DNA of 64,000 nt, taken from NCBI GenBank assembly GCA_017857395.1, contig JAFMDF010000001.1, forward strand, positions 60,361-124,360. Direction: 5' to 3'. Source of the DNA: Bacteroidota bacterium. Lineage in GTDB: Bacteria; Bacteroidota; Bacteroidia; Chitinophagales; Saprospiraceae. Positions 43,293 through 53,851 of this stretch are shown here, in pieces. The position numbers and the translations under genes are program-made. Under the pieces are notes generated by a model. It had not been told where the DNA came from. It saw nothing but the letters and a program-made list of their open reading frames with translations, and made no database searches. Every line of letters starts with the position of its first letter. Within the stretch, counting starts at the first letter, position 1.

Positions 43293-44459
43293 ATGTATCC
43301 AGATTTATCCTATATACTACACGACCTTTTAGGAACTGATGTTGACAACGCTTTTTCTGTTGTCAAAACCTTTGGGTTATTATTGGCTATTGCTATTTTA
43401 ACGAGTGCCTATTTCTTGAATCTAGAATTGAAGCGAAAAGAAAAACAAGGTTTACTTGGGGCAACTTTAGTGAAAACTTTAGTTGGCGAACCAGCGGCTA
43501 TTAGTGAATTAATCATCAATGCTATTTTTGGTTTTTTATTAGGCTTTAAGGTCGTTCATATTGCGTTGAATTTTTCCGATTTTCAAGCAGATGCGCCTGG
43601 TTTTTTATTTTCTTCTAAAGGAAATATGATAGCAGGAATAATAGGCGCTATTGCTTTAGCGGGTATTAAATATTGGGAAAAAGAAAAACAAAGATTACCT
43701 AAACCTAAAATAGAAGAAAGCTTAGTTTATCCAAGTGACAGAATTGGTGATATTACTTTAATTGCTGCTTTTACAGGTATTCTAGGTGCAAAATTCTTTG
43801 CCATCTTTGAAGACTTGAGCAATCTAACGATGGATAATTTTTTCCATGCGCTTCTTTCTGGCGGTGGTTTAGCAATTTATGGTGGCTTGATTGGTGGATT
43901 TATTGGCGTGGTGTGGTATTTGAAGAAACATAAAATTAATGTCTCTCATGTAGCAGATGCCGTTGCCCCTGCCCTAATCATTGGTTATGGCGTAGGTCGA
44001 ATTGGTTGTCAATTATCAGGAGATGGTGATTGGGGGATTGTCAATGAATTAGCACAACCTTCTTGGTGGTTTTTACCCGATTGGGTGTGGGCGTATGATT
44101 ATCCACAAAATGTCCTCAATAATGGTTTGCCGATTGAAGGATGCGAAGGGAATTATTGCAGAGCTTTAGCGAAAGCTGTTTTTCCAACTCCCATGTATGA
44201 AATGGTTATGGCATTCGCTATTGCAGGTATTTTATGGGCATTGCGTAAGCGTTTACCCGTTCCAGGTATGTTATTTTGTGTGTACTTAATTTTAAATGGC
44301 TTTGAGCGATTTTGGATAGAAAAAATTAGAGTCAATGCCGAATATGATATTTTTGGCTTCCACCCTACACAAGCAGAAATTATTGCTGTTTTATTATTCT
44401 TAATAGGAAGTATCGGTTATTTCGTTTTGCGAAAACGAGGAGAAGCGTTATTTAATTAA
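43293..44459 (+). CDS. lgt: Prolipoprotein diacylglyceryl transferase
   Basis: A 388-residue inner-membrane enzyme that attaches diacylglycerol to the lipobox cysteine of prolipoproteins, the first step for the several lipoproteins encoded in this window. About seven to eight membrane helices are seen, with GGGLAIYGGLIGGFIGVVWYL, the Lgt signature region GYGVGRIGCQLSGDGDWG and NGFERFWIEKIRVN. It is about 100 residues longer than E. coli Lgt because of an N-terminal extension and a loop (EGCEGNYCRAL), as in other Bacteroidota. Confidence 0.94.
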   Translation: MYPDLSYILHDLLGTDVDNAFSVVKTFGLLLAIAILTSAYFLNLELKRKEKQGLLGATLVKTLVGEPAAISELIINAIFGFLLGFKVVHIALNFSDFQADAPGFLFSSKGNMIAGIIGAIALAGIKYWEKEKQRLPKPKIEESLVYPSDRIGDITLIAAFTGILGAKFFAIFEDLSNLTMDNFFHALLSGGGLAIYGGLIGGFIGVVWYLKKHKINVSHVADAVAPALIIGYGVGRIGCQLSGDGDWGIVNELAQPSWWFLPDWVWAYDYPQNVLNNGLPIEGCEGNYCRALAKAVFPTPMYEMVMAFAIAGILWALRKRLPVPGMLFCVYLILNGFERFWIEKIRVNAEYDIFGFHPTQAEIIAVLLFLIGSIGYFVLRKRGEALFN

Positions 44460-44473
44460 TTGATCGTCTTAAA

Positions 44474-45388
44474 TTAAAAAAGACTCATTTGTTGCCCTTG
44501 TTCTTTTATAAATTCAGGGCCTCTAGTTGTTACTGCTGGTAGCAATGCTTTTGCTTGTTCGACTAAATATTTAGCCAATTCAGGCGCTTTAATATTATCG
44601 GGCTCATGCGTAAAAAAGTAAACTTCTGAGATTCCTTGGGCAAACCAACCTTTTAATTTATTGACCCATTCATCAATTCTACTATAATCAGTTGGATGTA
44701 AATCATTACCGACAAAGCGAATCATTGCGATGTTATTCGTTAATTGTTGATGTAATACATCTCGGCGGCCTGCAACGTCCGTTATGACTAAAGCGCAATT
44801 TTTTGCTTTCGCTAATTCTACTAAAGGTAGTAGACCATCTTCCTTCCTAAACCAACTCTCATGTCTTACTTCAATTGCTAAAGGAATATTATCAGGCATT
44901 TTTTCTAAGAAAGTTGCCAAAACCGCCAACCGACCTGCGTCAAAATGTGGCGGCATTTGCATAAAACAACAGCCCATCTTTTCATTTAATTGCTGAATAG
45001 ATTCAATAAAAGCATTTAATTTTCCATCATTTAAGCCCATTCCACTACTATGACTAATAGCTTGTGGTATTTTAGGACAAAAACGAAAATCAGCCGTTGA
45101 TTCTTTTTTCCATTTTTGAATCGTTTCAAAATTGGGAATTCGATAATGCGTAGTATTGAGTTCTATTGTATTGAATTGTTTAGCATAATGCGTCAAATAA
45201 TCTTTAGTTTTAGCGTTTGCTGGATAGACATGCCCTACCCATTCTTTCATACTCCAACCTGTGCAACCGACATATAAAGTTGGATTTGTGGGAGTAGGTA
45301 ATCCTGCCAAAATACTTTTAGTACCTACTGTATCGTTAGGTAAAGCAAAATCGACAGCGCTAATATCTTGTAGTTTTCCAAATTTCAT
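44474..45388 (-). CDS. DUF72 domain protein
   Basis: A 304-residue cytosolic protein of the YecE/DUF72 family, a TIM-barrel group of unknown activity. Typical blocks are YVGCTGWSMKEWVGHVYP, NTIELNTTHYRIPNFETIQKW, FCPKIPQAISH, FMQMPPHF and VYFFTHEPDNIKAPELAKYL. The stop lies only 14 bp from the lgt stop on the opposite strand, without an obvious hairpin between. It is well conserved across bacteria, so probably a housekeeping role. Confidence 0.9.
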   Translation of the reverse strand: MKFGKLQDISAVDFALPNDTVGTKSILAGLPTPTNPTLYVGCTGWSMKEWVGHVYPANAKTKDYLTHYAKQFNTIELNTTHYRIPNFETIQKWKKESTADFRFCPKIPQAISHSSGMGLNDGKLNAFIESIQQLNEKMGCCFMQMPPHFDAGRLAVLATFLEKMPDNIPLAIEVRHESWFRKEDGLLPLVELAKAKNCALVITDVAGRRDVLHQQLTNNIAMIRFVGNDLHPTDYSRIDEWVNKLKGWFAQGISEVYFFTHEPDNIKAPELAKYLVEQAKALLPAVTTRGPEFIKEQGQQMSLF

Positions 45389-45606
45389 ATACGAGTCGTT
45401 TATTATAAAGCAACCAAAAATCAGCCCTAATGTTTAGTGAAAATCTTCCAATTTCAGAAAGATGCGAAACTTTATTCAAAAAAATAATACTGTTTGGACT
45501 AGGATATTGAATCCTAAAAATCACTTATTTTGCGCAACTTGAAAGTTGATTATGCTTAAACTTAAAAAAAGCATTTATTTTATTTGAACTACGCTATCAT
45601 TATTAA

Positions 45607-47355
45607 ATGAAATCAATCTCAAAAATGAGAATCACTTGTTTTATTTTTTTTCTAATTTTTTGCAAAACTAACCTTGCTGCCCAAATTGTACAAGCGCCAA
45701 ATTTTCTATGCATTAAAGGAGACAGTTTAATCTATAATTTACCCAATAATACTTGTGGCGCATTTCTTTCTTATGAAGTATTCGGCAGCCAAAATAAAAA
45801 TGGTGGGTATGTACGCTTAGGAAATATTACTAATGAAAAGGAAACAGCTTTCGAACATATTACGAACATTGATGAAATTTGGTATTACTATATGCAAAGT
45901 AATTATGATTGCCCTAACGCAACCGTTCTTACTTCAGATACTTTAGATAATTTACCGCCTCCTGTTACTCCATTGATTAACGTTTCCGTAGAAGATGAAT
46001 TTGTCCGATTAAATTGGCAAGCAAGTAATGCTCCACAAATAAATGGTTATGTTATTTATCGTTTAACAGATCAAGGGACTGTTCCTATTGATACCGTTTT
46101 TAATAGCACTTCTTACTTAGATACTTTTGCGATACCTAATGAATTCTCAGAAGTTTATTCAGTAGCAGCAATCGACCAATGTGGAAATACAAGTGCTTTG
46201 ATAGCATCGCAACAAACTATTTGGCTTCAATCAACACTTTTTCCTTGTAGCCAAACGATTTCTTTGAATTGGAATCTTTACGAAAATTGGGAAGGTGGCA
46301 TAGAAGCGCAAGAAATTTGGGTGCGCAAGAATGACGCTATAGCAGAAAGAATAGCGGTAGTTATGGACGACCAAACAACTTATGCCTTCGAGAATATTGA
46401 AGATGGAGTGTTCTATGAATTTTTCATTAATGCCGTTCAACGAAATACAGGAATTAGCGCCAAATCAAATGTCAGTCGTGTAGTCGCTAAGATTGTAAAT
46501 CCTGTAGGGAATTTATTGGTAAAAAATGTCACTTTCACAGATAATCAGGAAGTCGAATTACTTTGGGAATGGAATCCCAAGGCAGATTTAGCCGAGGTAA
46601 ATATTTTTCGTTCTAGCGATAACAGAAGTTTTCAAAATATAGGCAATCCTGATACCACTAAACCGCTAGCCAATCCAGCAAATTATCTAGTTACCCCTAT
46701 TCATGCCAATGAGGGAAAAACATTTTATAATATTAGTACAACTGACCAATGTGATAGCACTCAATTATCCAATTATGTCAGCACTATTTTTTTGGAAGGA
46801 GCAGCACAACCTACTAATGAAAATTTATTGACTTGGACGCCTTACGATAGTAGGATAGGGACAGTTAATGGTTATTCTATTTATAAATTAGTTGATAATA
46901 GTGACCCGTTATTCCTAGGTCGAATAGATGGGACGAAGACTACTTTTTCTGACCCAATTGCAACTGCGGCAGATGTAGGTGCTTGTTATTATGTAGAAGC
47001 AGACATTAGTGTCACTTTTGCGAGCTCGGGTATAGAAACACCTATTTCTCGTTCCAATACGACTTGTTTGACACAAATGGCTACTATCGTCATGCCGAAT
47101 GCTTTTGCGCCTAATGGACAAAATCGACTTTTCAAGCCAACGGTTCTATTTAGAGAAACTATCCAGAATTACCAATTAGCCATTTATAGTCGTTTTGGTG
47201 GAAAAGTATTTGAAAGTACAGATGTGAATTTTGGTTGGAATGGGCAAAAAAACGGGAAAGATATGCCAGCAGGGACTTATACTTATTTGGTTCGGATTGA
47301 GCAAAAAGATGGGAAACAGGTGGAAAAGGTTGGGGTTTTGGTGTTGTTGAGATAA
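45607..47355 (+). CDS. T9SS type B cargo protein with FN3-like repeats
   Basis: A 582-residue secreted protein. After a signal peptide (MRITCFIFFLIFCKTNLAA, with an upstream ATG giving seven extra residues) come several fibronectin-III-like modules (VRLNWQASNAPQINGYVIYR, LNWNLYENWEGGIEAQEIW, LLTWTPYDSRIGTVNGYSIY). The last ~85 residues are the gliding-motility-associated C-terminal domain: PNAFAPNGQNRLFKP, LAIYSRFGGKVFES, GWNGQKNGKDMPAGTYTY. This tail sends proteins through the type IX system to the cell surface. Its role is probably adhesive. Confidence 0.9.
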   Translation: MKSISKMRITCFIFFLIFCKTNLAAQIVQAPNFLCIKGDSLIYNLPNNTCGAFLSYEVFGSQNKNGGYVRLGNITNEKETAFEHITNIDEIWYYYMQSNYDCPNATVLTSDTLDNLPPPVTPLINVSVEDEFVRLNWQASNAPQINGYVIYRLTDQGTVPIDTVFNSTSYLDTFAIPNEFSEVYSVAAIDQCGNTSALIASQQTIWLQSTLFPCSQTISLNWNLYENWEGGIEAQEIWVRKNDAIAERIAVVMDDQTTYAFENIEDGVFYEFFINAVQRNTGISAKSNVSRVVAKIVNPVGNLLVKNVTFTDNQEVELLWEWNPKADLAEVNIFRSSDNRSFQNIGNPDTTKPLANPANYLVTPIHANEGKTFYNISTTDQCDSTQLSNYVSTIFLEGAAQPTNENLLTWTPYDSRIGTVNGYSIYKLVDNSDPLFLGRIDGTKTTFSDPIATAADVGACYYVEADISVTFASSGIETPISRSNTTCLTQMATIVMPNAFAPNGQNRLFKPTVLFRETIQNYQLAIYSRFGGKVFESTDVNFGWNGQKNGKDMPAGTYTYLVRIEQKDGKQVEKVGVLVLLR

Positions 47356-47584
47356 GCTACTATTTACTTTCTCTATTTTTCTGCTTTGAAAGGCAGCACT
47401 AACCTAACTTCCCCCGTTCTCACCTTGTCGGGTTAGTCATTTCAATGACGAAACACCTATAAAGGGGGGTATTTGATAAAATATTACATTTTTTTGAATT
47501 TTTCTTTTTTGGAAAGCAACCAAAAAAAGATTACCTTTACTAAGTAACTAAAGGGGTTTTCCCTATATTACTTAACTCTTTTTT

Positions 47585-48133
47585 ATGGACTTCGTTTTGC
47601 CTTTTAACTATAGCGAAAAGGAATTCATAGATGCTTGTGTGCGTAATGAACGTTGGGCACAAAAGCGACTCTATGAAGAACATTATTCCCAAATGATGGG
47701 GGTTTGTTTGCGCTATGGTAGAAATGAACATGACGCCTTGGATATTCTGCAAGAAGGGTTTATCAAAGTTTTTAGAAATATCACCAAATATCAACCGGGC
47801 ACTACTTTAGCTGCTTGGATTCGACGAATTATGGTCAATACCGCCATAGATTATTATCGAAAAAATATTCGGCGACGGACAGAAGACTTAGATACTGCCT
47901 ATGATTTGAAATCAATGGATGCAGATGCCATCAGTCAGTGCAGCGAAAAAGAAATTTTAGAAGCTGTACAGCAGTTAACTCCTGCATACCGAGTTGTTTT
48001 CAACTTATACGTCATTGAAGGTTATTCTCACAAAGAAATAGCTGAATTGATGGAAATTACGGAAAGTACCTCTCGTTCTAATTTAGTTAAATCTAGAATG
48101 AAACTGAGAGCGATAATTAACAAAAAATTATAG
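47585..48133 (+). CDS. ECF-type RNA polymerase sigma factor
   Basis: A 182-residue sigma-70 family protein with only regions 2 and 4. Region 2 contains ALDILQEGFIKVFRNITKY and WIRRIMVNTAIDYYRKN; region 4 is YRVVFNLYVIEGYSHKEIAELMEITESTSRSNLVKSR, split here into shorter blocks, with a helix-turn-helix. The next gene, 33 bp downstream, encodes a membrane protein likely to act as its anti-sigma factor. The pair is common in Saprospiria and Chitinophagia. Confidence 0.94.
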   Translation: MDFVLPFNYSEKEFIDACVRNERWAQKRLYEEHYSQMMGVCLRYGRNEHDALDILQEGFIKVFRNITKYQPGTTLAAWIRRIMVNTAIDYYRKNIRRRTEDLDTAYDLKSMDADAISQCSEKEILEAVQQLTPAYRVVFNLYVIEGYSHKEIAELMEITESTSRSNLVKSRMKLRAIINKKL

Positions 48134-48166
48134 TCAACACACGCAAACTGCATTTGAGTATAGGAA

Positions 48167-49849
48167 ATGAGTCAAGAACTGTTCGATAAAGCAATTAAGA
48201 AGTCGCTTGAAAATTTGGATATAGCGTTCAATGCTGACCACTGGCAGCAAATGGAAATGCTATTGCATAATCTGCCAATAGGGGATGAAGGAGCTATTGA
48301 CGCCCATTTTGATGCGATGATTAAAGACAAAATTAATCATACCGATACGTCAGTTAACTACTCCGCTTGGGCAGGTATTGAAGCAGGCTTACTAAAAGCG
48401 GAAGCCGTAGATATTGAATTTGATGCAGCAATTGCCGATAAAATTATTACCCCAACAGCCTTTGCCGTTCCAAATTGGGATAATGTAGCAGATGCACTTG
48501 ATGTAGCAGATGCCGCAGATGCGGATTTTGATAAAGAAATATATACTAGCTTACAAAACTTACAAGCGAGTCCTCCACCTAATTACTGGCAAAGATTAGT
48601 CAATAGGCTAAATACAGATTTTGCATTAAGAGAAAAATTATATCGTTATAAATTGATAGAAGCTACTTTAATGATTTTATTATTATTAAATTTCTATCAA
48701 TACTTACCAACGAATCACGTTTTTGTTCCTAGTTCGGCTAAACAATATCAGTATCCAGTAGAAGAAAACATAGAACAACCAACTGCTCCTGTAAATCAAG
48801 AAGTATTGGATAAAGCGGATGACCGACCCACTAAAGTAACTCCTAAAACTAATAACGTTAATAGCACACCAAAGCTACCTTTAATTGCTAAGAACATCGT
48901 TGAGAATAAGGAGCGTCAAAATAGTCAACTTGTAAGTCAAGCCGTAGCAAGTTCTGAGAAGATCCATAGAAATTATTTTGGCTCTACACCGATTTCTATT
49001 TTACCAATAGTAATGGAGCAAAGAAGTGGTCTTTCCATTTCTGTTAGCGAAATGAATCAACACCTTACGCTATATACGGAAACAGGTAATTCTATCATAA
49101 ATACAGTTCCTTCTTTAAGACCTAATTTTGTAGAGTCTCAATATATTACACCACTTGGTTGTAAAGATTGCCAATACACTAAAATTCCTGCTCGTTTACG
49201 ATTGGGCTTAGTCGCTAATTTAGCGAGTACCAATGCTTATGTATCTGGCGGGGATATTTTAGACATTAATGCCTTTTCTGAAAAAGGATTTGGTTACGGT
49301 ATTGGCGGTAGCTTAGGGTTTAAATATGGGAAGTGGGAAATTGAAACAGGCTTAATGTATGCCGCTAAACAATATGATCCTAATATTGTGGATACGCCAA
49401 AACCGAATGCTAAAAGAACACATTTCCAAACGATATATTTGCAGACACTTCATATTCCAGTTAATTTAAGGTATAATTATGCGGTATTAGGCAAAGGGAA
49501 ATGGCATTTGTACGCTCAGACTGGCGCAGCTTTGAATGTTGTGCTTCGGGCAGAATATGATTTAGCAGAAGTTTCTTCGATTAGTCGCTCTAAGGTAAAT
49601 GATGTGACCACCTCTAGAATTAATCAAATAGATTTTAATACTGGTTTGTTAGGAGGAGATGGTTTTAAAAATAACCGCTTTCTATCTATTAGTATGGGCG
49701 CAGGAGTTGAACGATATATTTCGCCTAGGTGGAGTGTTTTTGTCCAACCAGATTTCAATTTGCATTTCTCAGGTAATAGCATCGGGCCAACACAGGATAG
49801 AATTAATACATTAGCTATTTCTTTTGGTGCTAGAAAATCATTGTATTAG
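48167..49849 (+). CDS. Putative anti-sigma/outer-membrane barrel fusion protein
   Basis: A 560-residue protein without a signal peptide. Residues 1-150 hold four copies of a ~40-residue motif beginning FDxxI and ending in W plus a leucine (FDKAIKKSLENL, FDAMIKDKINHT, FDAAIADKIITP, FDKEIYTSLQNL). A single membrane helix, LIEATLMILLLLNFYQYL, lies at about 162-180. A disordered linker follows, and from about 340 the rest is a PorT-like beta-rich domain ending in AISFGARKSLY. The order suggests a cytosolic sigma-binding part, an inner-membrane anchor and a periplasmic domain of barrel type. The role as anti-sigma is inferred from context. Confidence 0.7.
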   Translation: MSQELFDKAIKKSLENLDIAFNADHWQQMEMLLHNLPIGDEGAIDAHFDAMIKDKINHTDTSVNYSAWAGIEAGLLKAEAVDIEFDAAIADKIITPTAFAVPNWDNVADALDVADAADADFDKEIYTSLQNLQASPPPNYWQRLVNRLNTDFALREKLYRYKLIEATLMILLLLNFYQYLPTNHVFVPSSAKQYQYPVEENIEQPTAPVNQEVLDKADDRPTKVTPKTNNVNSTPKLPLIAKNIVENKERQNSQLVSQAVASSEKIHRNYFGSTPISILPIVMEQRSGLSISVSEMNQHLTLYTETGNSIINTVPSLRPNFVESQYITPLGCKDCQYTKIPARLRLGLVANLASTNAYVSGGDILDINAFSEKGFGYGIGGSLGFKYGKWEIETGLMYAAKQYDPNIVDTPKPNAKRTHFQTIYLQTLHIPVNLRYNYAVLGKGKWHLYAQTGAALNVVLRAEYDLAEVSSISRSKVNDVTTSRINQIDFNTGLLGGDGFKNNRFLSISMGAGVERYISPRWSVFVQPDFNLHFSGNSIGPTQDRINTLAISFGARKSLY

Positions 49850-50223
49850 AACGATGAACTATAAATGTTGAGTAAAACGAAATCCCGATTTTTATCGGGG
49901 ATGAATGATGAATTGTTAGAATGGAACAATTTATCAAATACTATCCTTCGATTTTCTACCTTATTCTATCTGGATTCCTTTTCCTAAGAAAGTACTCCTT
50001 GTCTCCCTATATTTTGAGAAATACTAATTATTTTCTGCTTCCCTACCTTTTGTATAAAGTTAACTGCATTTACAAATTCAACCTTATTTATCCTACTTAT
50101 TTCTAACTTTTTGTGTATTTTACACCTCCTTTTCTACTAAAATAAACATACTGCTGATAATGAGTAAATTGTGTTTTAGCACATTTTTACCATAAAAATT
50201 ATCCAACTACACAAACGTCAATC
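49850..50223. other. 374-bp intergenic region before dnaE
   Basis: Contains an ATCCCGAT/ATCGGGGAT hairpin (near 49882-49904) that may terminate the sigma/anti-sigma transcript. A 61-codon hydrophobic frame at 49921-50106 is probably not a gene. No clear promoter seen for dnaE. Confidence 0.45.
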
Positions 50224-53200
50224 ATGCCAGAATTTGTACACCTACATTGCCATACCCAATACTCTCTTTTAGATGGTGCTTGTGAAATAGGAACCATGAT
50301 GCGTAAAGCTGCAGCCGATGGACAGAAGGGAGTTGCCCTGACGGATCATGGAAATATGTTTGGGGCATTTAAGTTTGTGGCAGAGGCAGAAAAAGCAGGG
50401 GTAAAACCAATTATAGGTTGTGAATTTTATATGGTCAAAGACCGCCATATTAAATTCTTTGCCAAATCTAAAGGAGAAAAAGATAAGCGGTATCACCAAT
50501 TGTTACTCGCCAAAAATAGAAAGGGCTACGAAAATCTTTGTAAATTATGTTCGCTTGGTTTTATAGAAGGATTGTATTCTAAATACCCTAGAATTGACAA
50601 AGAATTATTACTAAAATACCATGAAGGGCTCATTGCCACAAGTTGTTGTATTGGAGCAGAAATTCCGCAAGCCATTATTCATAAAGGAGAAGCAGAAGCA
50701 GAAAAATTATTAAAGTGGTGGATAGACCTTTTTGGAGATGATTTTTATATAGAATTGCAACGGCATAGAGGCTTAGATAATATTGACAATTTAGGCGTGA
50801 GTCAAGAAGATGTCAATCAGGTCTTAATCAAATTTGCTCGTAAGTATAATTTAAAACTGATTGCCACCAATGATGCGCATTATATAAATGAAGAAGATTC
50901 GCTGCCACATGATTTACTATTATGTATCAATACGAATAGTTTAGTCGATGATGAAAAGCGATTTAGATTTGCTAGTTCTGACTTTTATTTTAAGTCGCAA
51001 AAGGAGATGAATGTCTTGTTTCATGATGTTCCAGAAGCCATTGATAATACGATGGAAATCTATGACAAAATAGAATCCTTGACCCTTGCCAGAGATGTAT
51101 TATTGCCGAATTTCCCTATTCCAGAAGGCTTTACGACCCAAGATGATTATTTACGGCACTTAACTTACGAGGGTGCTAAACGACGTTATGGAACAATTAC
51201 GCCTGCAATCTCCGAACGTTTAGATTTCGAGTTAGATGTTATCAAAAAATCGGGTTATCCGGGGTATTTCTTGATTGTCCAAGATTTTACAACCGTTGCC
51301 TTAAAAATGGGCGTTTCCGTAGGGCCTGGTCGTGGTTCGGCGGCTGGTTCGGCCGTTGCTTATTGTATTAATATTACCAATGTTGATCCGATTAAGTACG
51401 ACTTACTTTTTGAGCGTTTCTTAAATCCAGAACGGGTTTCGATGCCCGATATTGATATTGATTTTGATGATGAAGGGCGGCAAAAAGTAATTGATTATGT
51501 GATTGATAAATATGGTCGAAATCAAGTCGCTCAAATTATCACTTACGGTTCGATGGCTGCCAAGTCTTCTTTGAGAGATGTTGGGCGGGTAATGAATATT
51601 CCATTATCAGAAGTAGATAAAGTTGCGAAGTCCTTTCCTATTAATTTAGGGGCAACCTTAAATAAAGTATTGGCAGATGGAGACATTCAACCCAAGTTGA
51701 AAGGGAAAATGAACTCCGAAGATATTGAAAAAGCTTATCAATTTCGACAATTATCAGAAGCGAAAGATGATATTGGCAAAATGATTCGACAAGCTAAAAA
51801 GTTAGAAGGATCCATTCGAAATACAGGAATTCATGCCTGTGGAGTAGTCATTACACCAGATGATATCACCAATTATGTACCAGTAAAAACAGATAAGAAC
51901 TCTGGGATGTTGGTTTCTCAGTTTGATAATAGTGTAGCGGAAGATGCAGGTTTATTGAAGATGGATTTCTTGGGTTTAAAAACTTTGACCATTATCCGGG
52001 ATGCGGTTCGATTGGTTAAAAAAACGCATGATATAGACCTCATACCAGATGATTTCCCATTGGATGATGCCAAGACTTATGAGTTATTCCAAAGAGGGGA
52101 AACGGTCGGTATTTTCCAGTATGAGAGTACGGGCATGCAGAAATATTTAAAGGAATTAAAACCGACCAAATTTGAGGATATTATTGCAATGAATGCACTC
52201 TATCGTCCTGGTCCATTAGAATATATTCCTGAATTTATTGAGCGGAAGCATGGTCGAAAACCTGTAGTTTATGACTTGCCAGAAATGGAAGAATACCTAG
52301 AAGAAACACAGGGAATTACAATTTACCAGGAACAGGTTATGAGACTTTCTCAAAAGTTAGCCGACTTTTCAAAAGGGGAGGCAGATACTTTAAGAAAGGC
52401 AATGGGGAAGAAAAAGAAAGCATTAGTAGACAAAATGTGGCCTAAATTTTTAGAAGGTTGTACTAAAAATGGGCATCCTCAAAAAGTAGTCGAAAAAGTA
52501 TGGAGAGATTGGGAAGCCTTTGCTTCTTACGCTTTTAATAAATCTCACTCTACTTGTTATGCTTTTGTTGCGTTCCAAACAGCTTATTTAAAAGCGCACT
52601 ACCCTGCCGAATTTATGGCATCGGTACTAACGCATAATAAAAGTGATATTTCCAAAGTCACCTTCTTTTTACGAGAATGTAAACGGATGGAATTGGATGT
52701 ATTGGGACCGAACGTGAATGAAAGCCACTTAAATTTTACGGTAAATCCTAAAGGGCAAGTCCGTTTTGGGATGTCTGCCTTGAAAGGTGTAGGAGAAGGG
52801 CCCGTAGAAGCATTAATAGCCGAACGTAAAGAAAATGGACCTTTCAAAAATATTTTTGAAATGGTTCGGCGCTTAAACTTAAAAGCCGTCAATAAGCGAA
52901 TTATGGAGAGTATGGCATTAGGGGGTGGATTCGATGAATTTGAAAATGTAGACAGAGCGCAATATTTTGCTCCTTCTGACAAATACGACACGCTAATTGA
53001 ACATGCCTTGAAATACGGTAATGCTTATCAATTGCAAAAAGCGCAAAATGTTAATTCATTATTCGGTGATTCTGATGAAGTTTTAATTCCAGAACCACCC
53101 ATGCCGATAGCAGAACCTTGGAGTCTAATTGCTAAATTAACGAAAGAAAAGGAAGTAACAGGTATTTATATTAGTGGTCATCCATTAGATGATTATAAAA

Positions 53201-53754
53201 TGGAAGTAGATAATTTTGCGACTTGTAGCTTGGAAAAAGCTGAATCTCTCAAAGGGCAACCATTAAAACTAGCAGGTATTGTTGCAGCAGCTAATCACCG
53301 AATTAGTAAAAAAGGAACTGGTTTCGGATTTTTCACTATTCAAGACTATAATGGGGCAATGGAATTTCCATTATTTAGTGAAGATTACCAAAAATATAAA
53401 CACTTATTTGAAGTAGGACAAGCTTTATATATTCATGGAACTTTCCAGAAAAAATGGAGTGGGGATGATTATCAATTTAAAATTAGTAAAGTAGAATTAC
53501 TAGAAAATGTGGCAGCAAGTATGACTAGTTCTTTGACTTTGCGTATTCCGATTGAAAGTTTGACCAAAGAATTAGTGCACAATATTGAAATGGCTTGTAA
53601 AGCGCATGAAGGAAAGCATAAATTAAAAGTACATTTGATTGACCGAGCTACAAAAATGAAACTACAATTGGTTGCTAAAACGCAGACAGTCAATGCAGAT
53701 AATGATTTGATTGCTAAATTAAAAAAATTAGGTGTGGCTTATAAAGTGAACTAA
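50224..53754 (+). CDS. dnaE: DNA polymerase III subunit alpha
   Basis: A 1176-residue replicative polymerase. The PHP domain starts at once with VHLHCHTQYSLLDGACEIG. The palm domain carries GPGRGSAAGSAVAYC and the catalytic aspartates in PDIDIDFDDEGR near 408-418. The fingers show RPGPLEYIPEFIERKHG and FNKSHSTCYAF. A helix-hairpin-helix (GMSALKGVGEGPVEALIAE) and an OB-fold (LAGIVAAANHRISKKGTGFGFFTI) lie towards the end. It is followed by a long terminator hairpin. Confidence 0.97.
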   Translation: MPEFVHLHCHTQYSLLDGACEIGTMMRKAAADGQKGVALTDHGNMFGAFKFVAEAEKAGVKPIIGCEFYMVKDRHIKFFAKSKGEKDKRYHQLLLAKNRKGYENLCKLCSLGFIEGLYSKYPRIDKELLLKYHEGLIATSCCIGAEIPQAIIHKGEAEAEKLLKWWIDLFGDDFYIELQRHRGLDNIDNLGVSQEDVNQVLIKFARKYNLKLIATNDAHYINEEDSLPHDLLLCINTNSLVDDEKRFRFASSDFYFKSQKEMNVLFHDVPEAIDNTMEIYDKIESLTLARDVLLPNFPIPEGFTTQDDYLRHLTYEGAKRRYGTITPAISERLDFELDVIKKSGYPGYFLIVQDFTTVALKMGVSVGPGRGSAAGSAVAYCINITNVDPIKYDLLFERFLNPERVSMPDIDIDFDDEGRQKVIDYVIDKYGRNQVAQIITYGSMAAKSSLRDVGRVMNIPLSEVDKVAKSFPINLGATLNKVLADGDIQPKLKGKMNSEDIEKAYQFRQLSEAKDDIGKMIRQAKKLEGSIRNTGIHACGVVITPDDITNYVPVKTDKNSGMLVSQFDNSVAEDAGLLKMDFLGLKTLTIIRDAVRLVKKTHDIDLIPDDFPLDDAKTYELFQRGETVGIFQYESTGMQKYLKELKPTKFEDIIAMNALYRPGPLEYIPEFIERKHGRKPVVYDLPEMEEYLEETQGITIYQEQVMRLSQKLADFSKGEADTLRKAMGKKKKALVDKMWPKFLEGCTKNGHPQKVVEKVWRDWEAFASYAFNKSHSTCYAFVAFQTAYLKAHYPAEFMASVLTHNKSDISKVTFFLRECKRMELDVLGPNVNESHLNFTVNPKGQVRFGMSALKGVGEGPVEALIAERKENGPFKNIFEMVRRLNLKAVNKRIMESMALGGGFDEFENVDRAQYFAPSDKYDTLIEHALKYGNAYQLQKAQNVNSLFGDSDEVLIPEPPMPIAEPWSLIAKLTKEKEVTGIYISGHPLDDYKMEVDNFATCSLEKAESLKGQPLKLAGIVAAANHRISKKGTGFGFFTIQDYNGAMEFPLFSEDYQKYKHLFEVGQALYIHGTFQKKWSGDDYQFKISKVELLENVAASMTSSLTLRIPIESLTKELVHNIEMACKAHEGKHKLKVHLIDRATKMKLQLVAKTQTVNADNDLIAKLKKLGVAYKVN

Positions 53755-53757
53755 ATT

Positions 53758-53827
53758 AAAAAGGGTTTTATTGGTATAAAAATAGATTTTCTAGTAAACC
53801 TATTTTTATACCAATAAAATCCTTTTT
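53758..53827 (+). terminator. Long terminator hairpin after dnaE
   Basis: A ~28-bp stem with few mismatches pairs 53758-53785 with 53800-53827 and ends in five T residues. It lies between the convergent dnaE and GCS2-CBS genes and could work in both directions. Confidence 0.88.
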
Positions 53828-53851
53828 CAAATTTTGTTGTTTGAAAAAACG

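Noticed and set aside
49921..50106. 61-residue hydrophobic frame before dnaE
   Set aside because: AT-rich DNA gives hydrophobic frames easily; there is no promoter, terminator or recognisable family.
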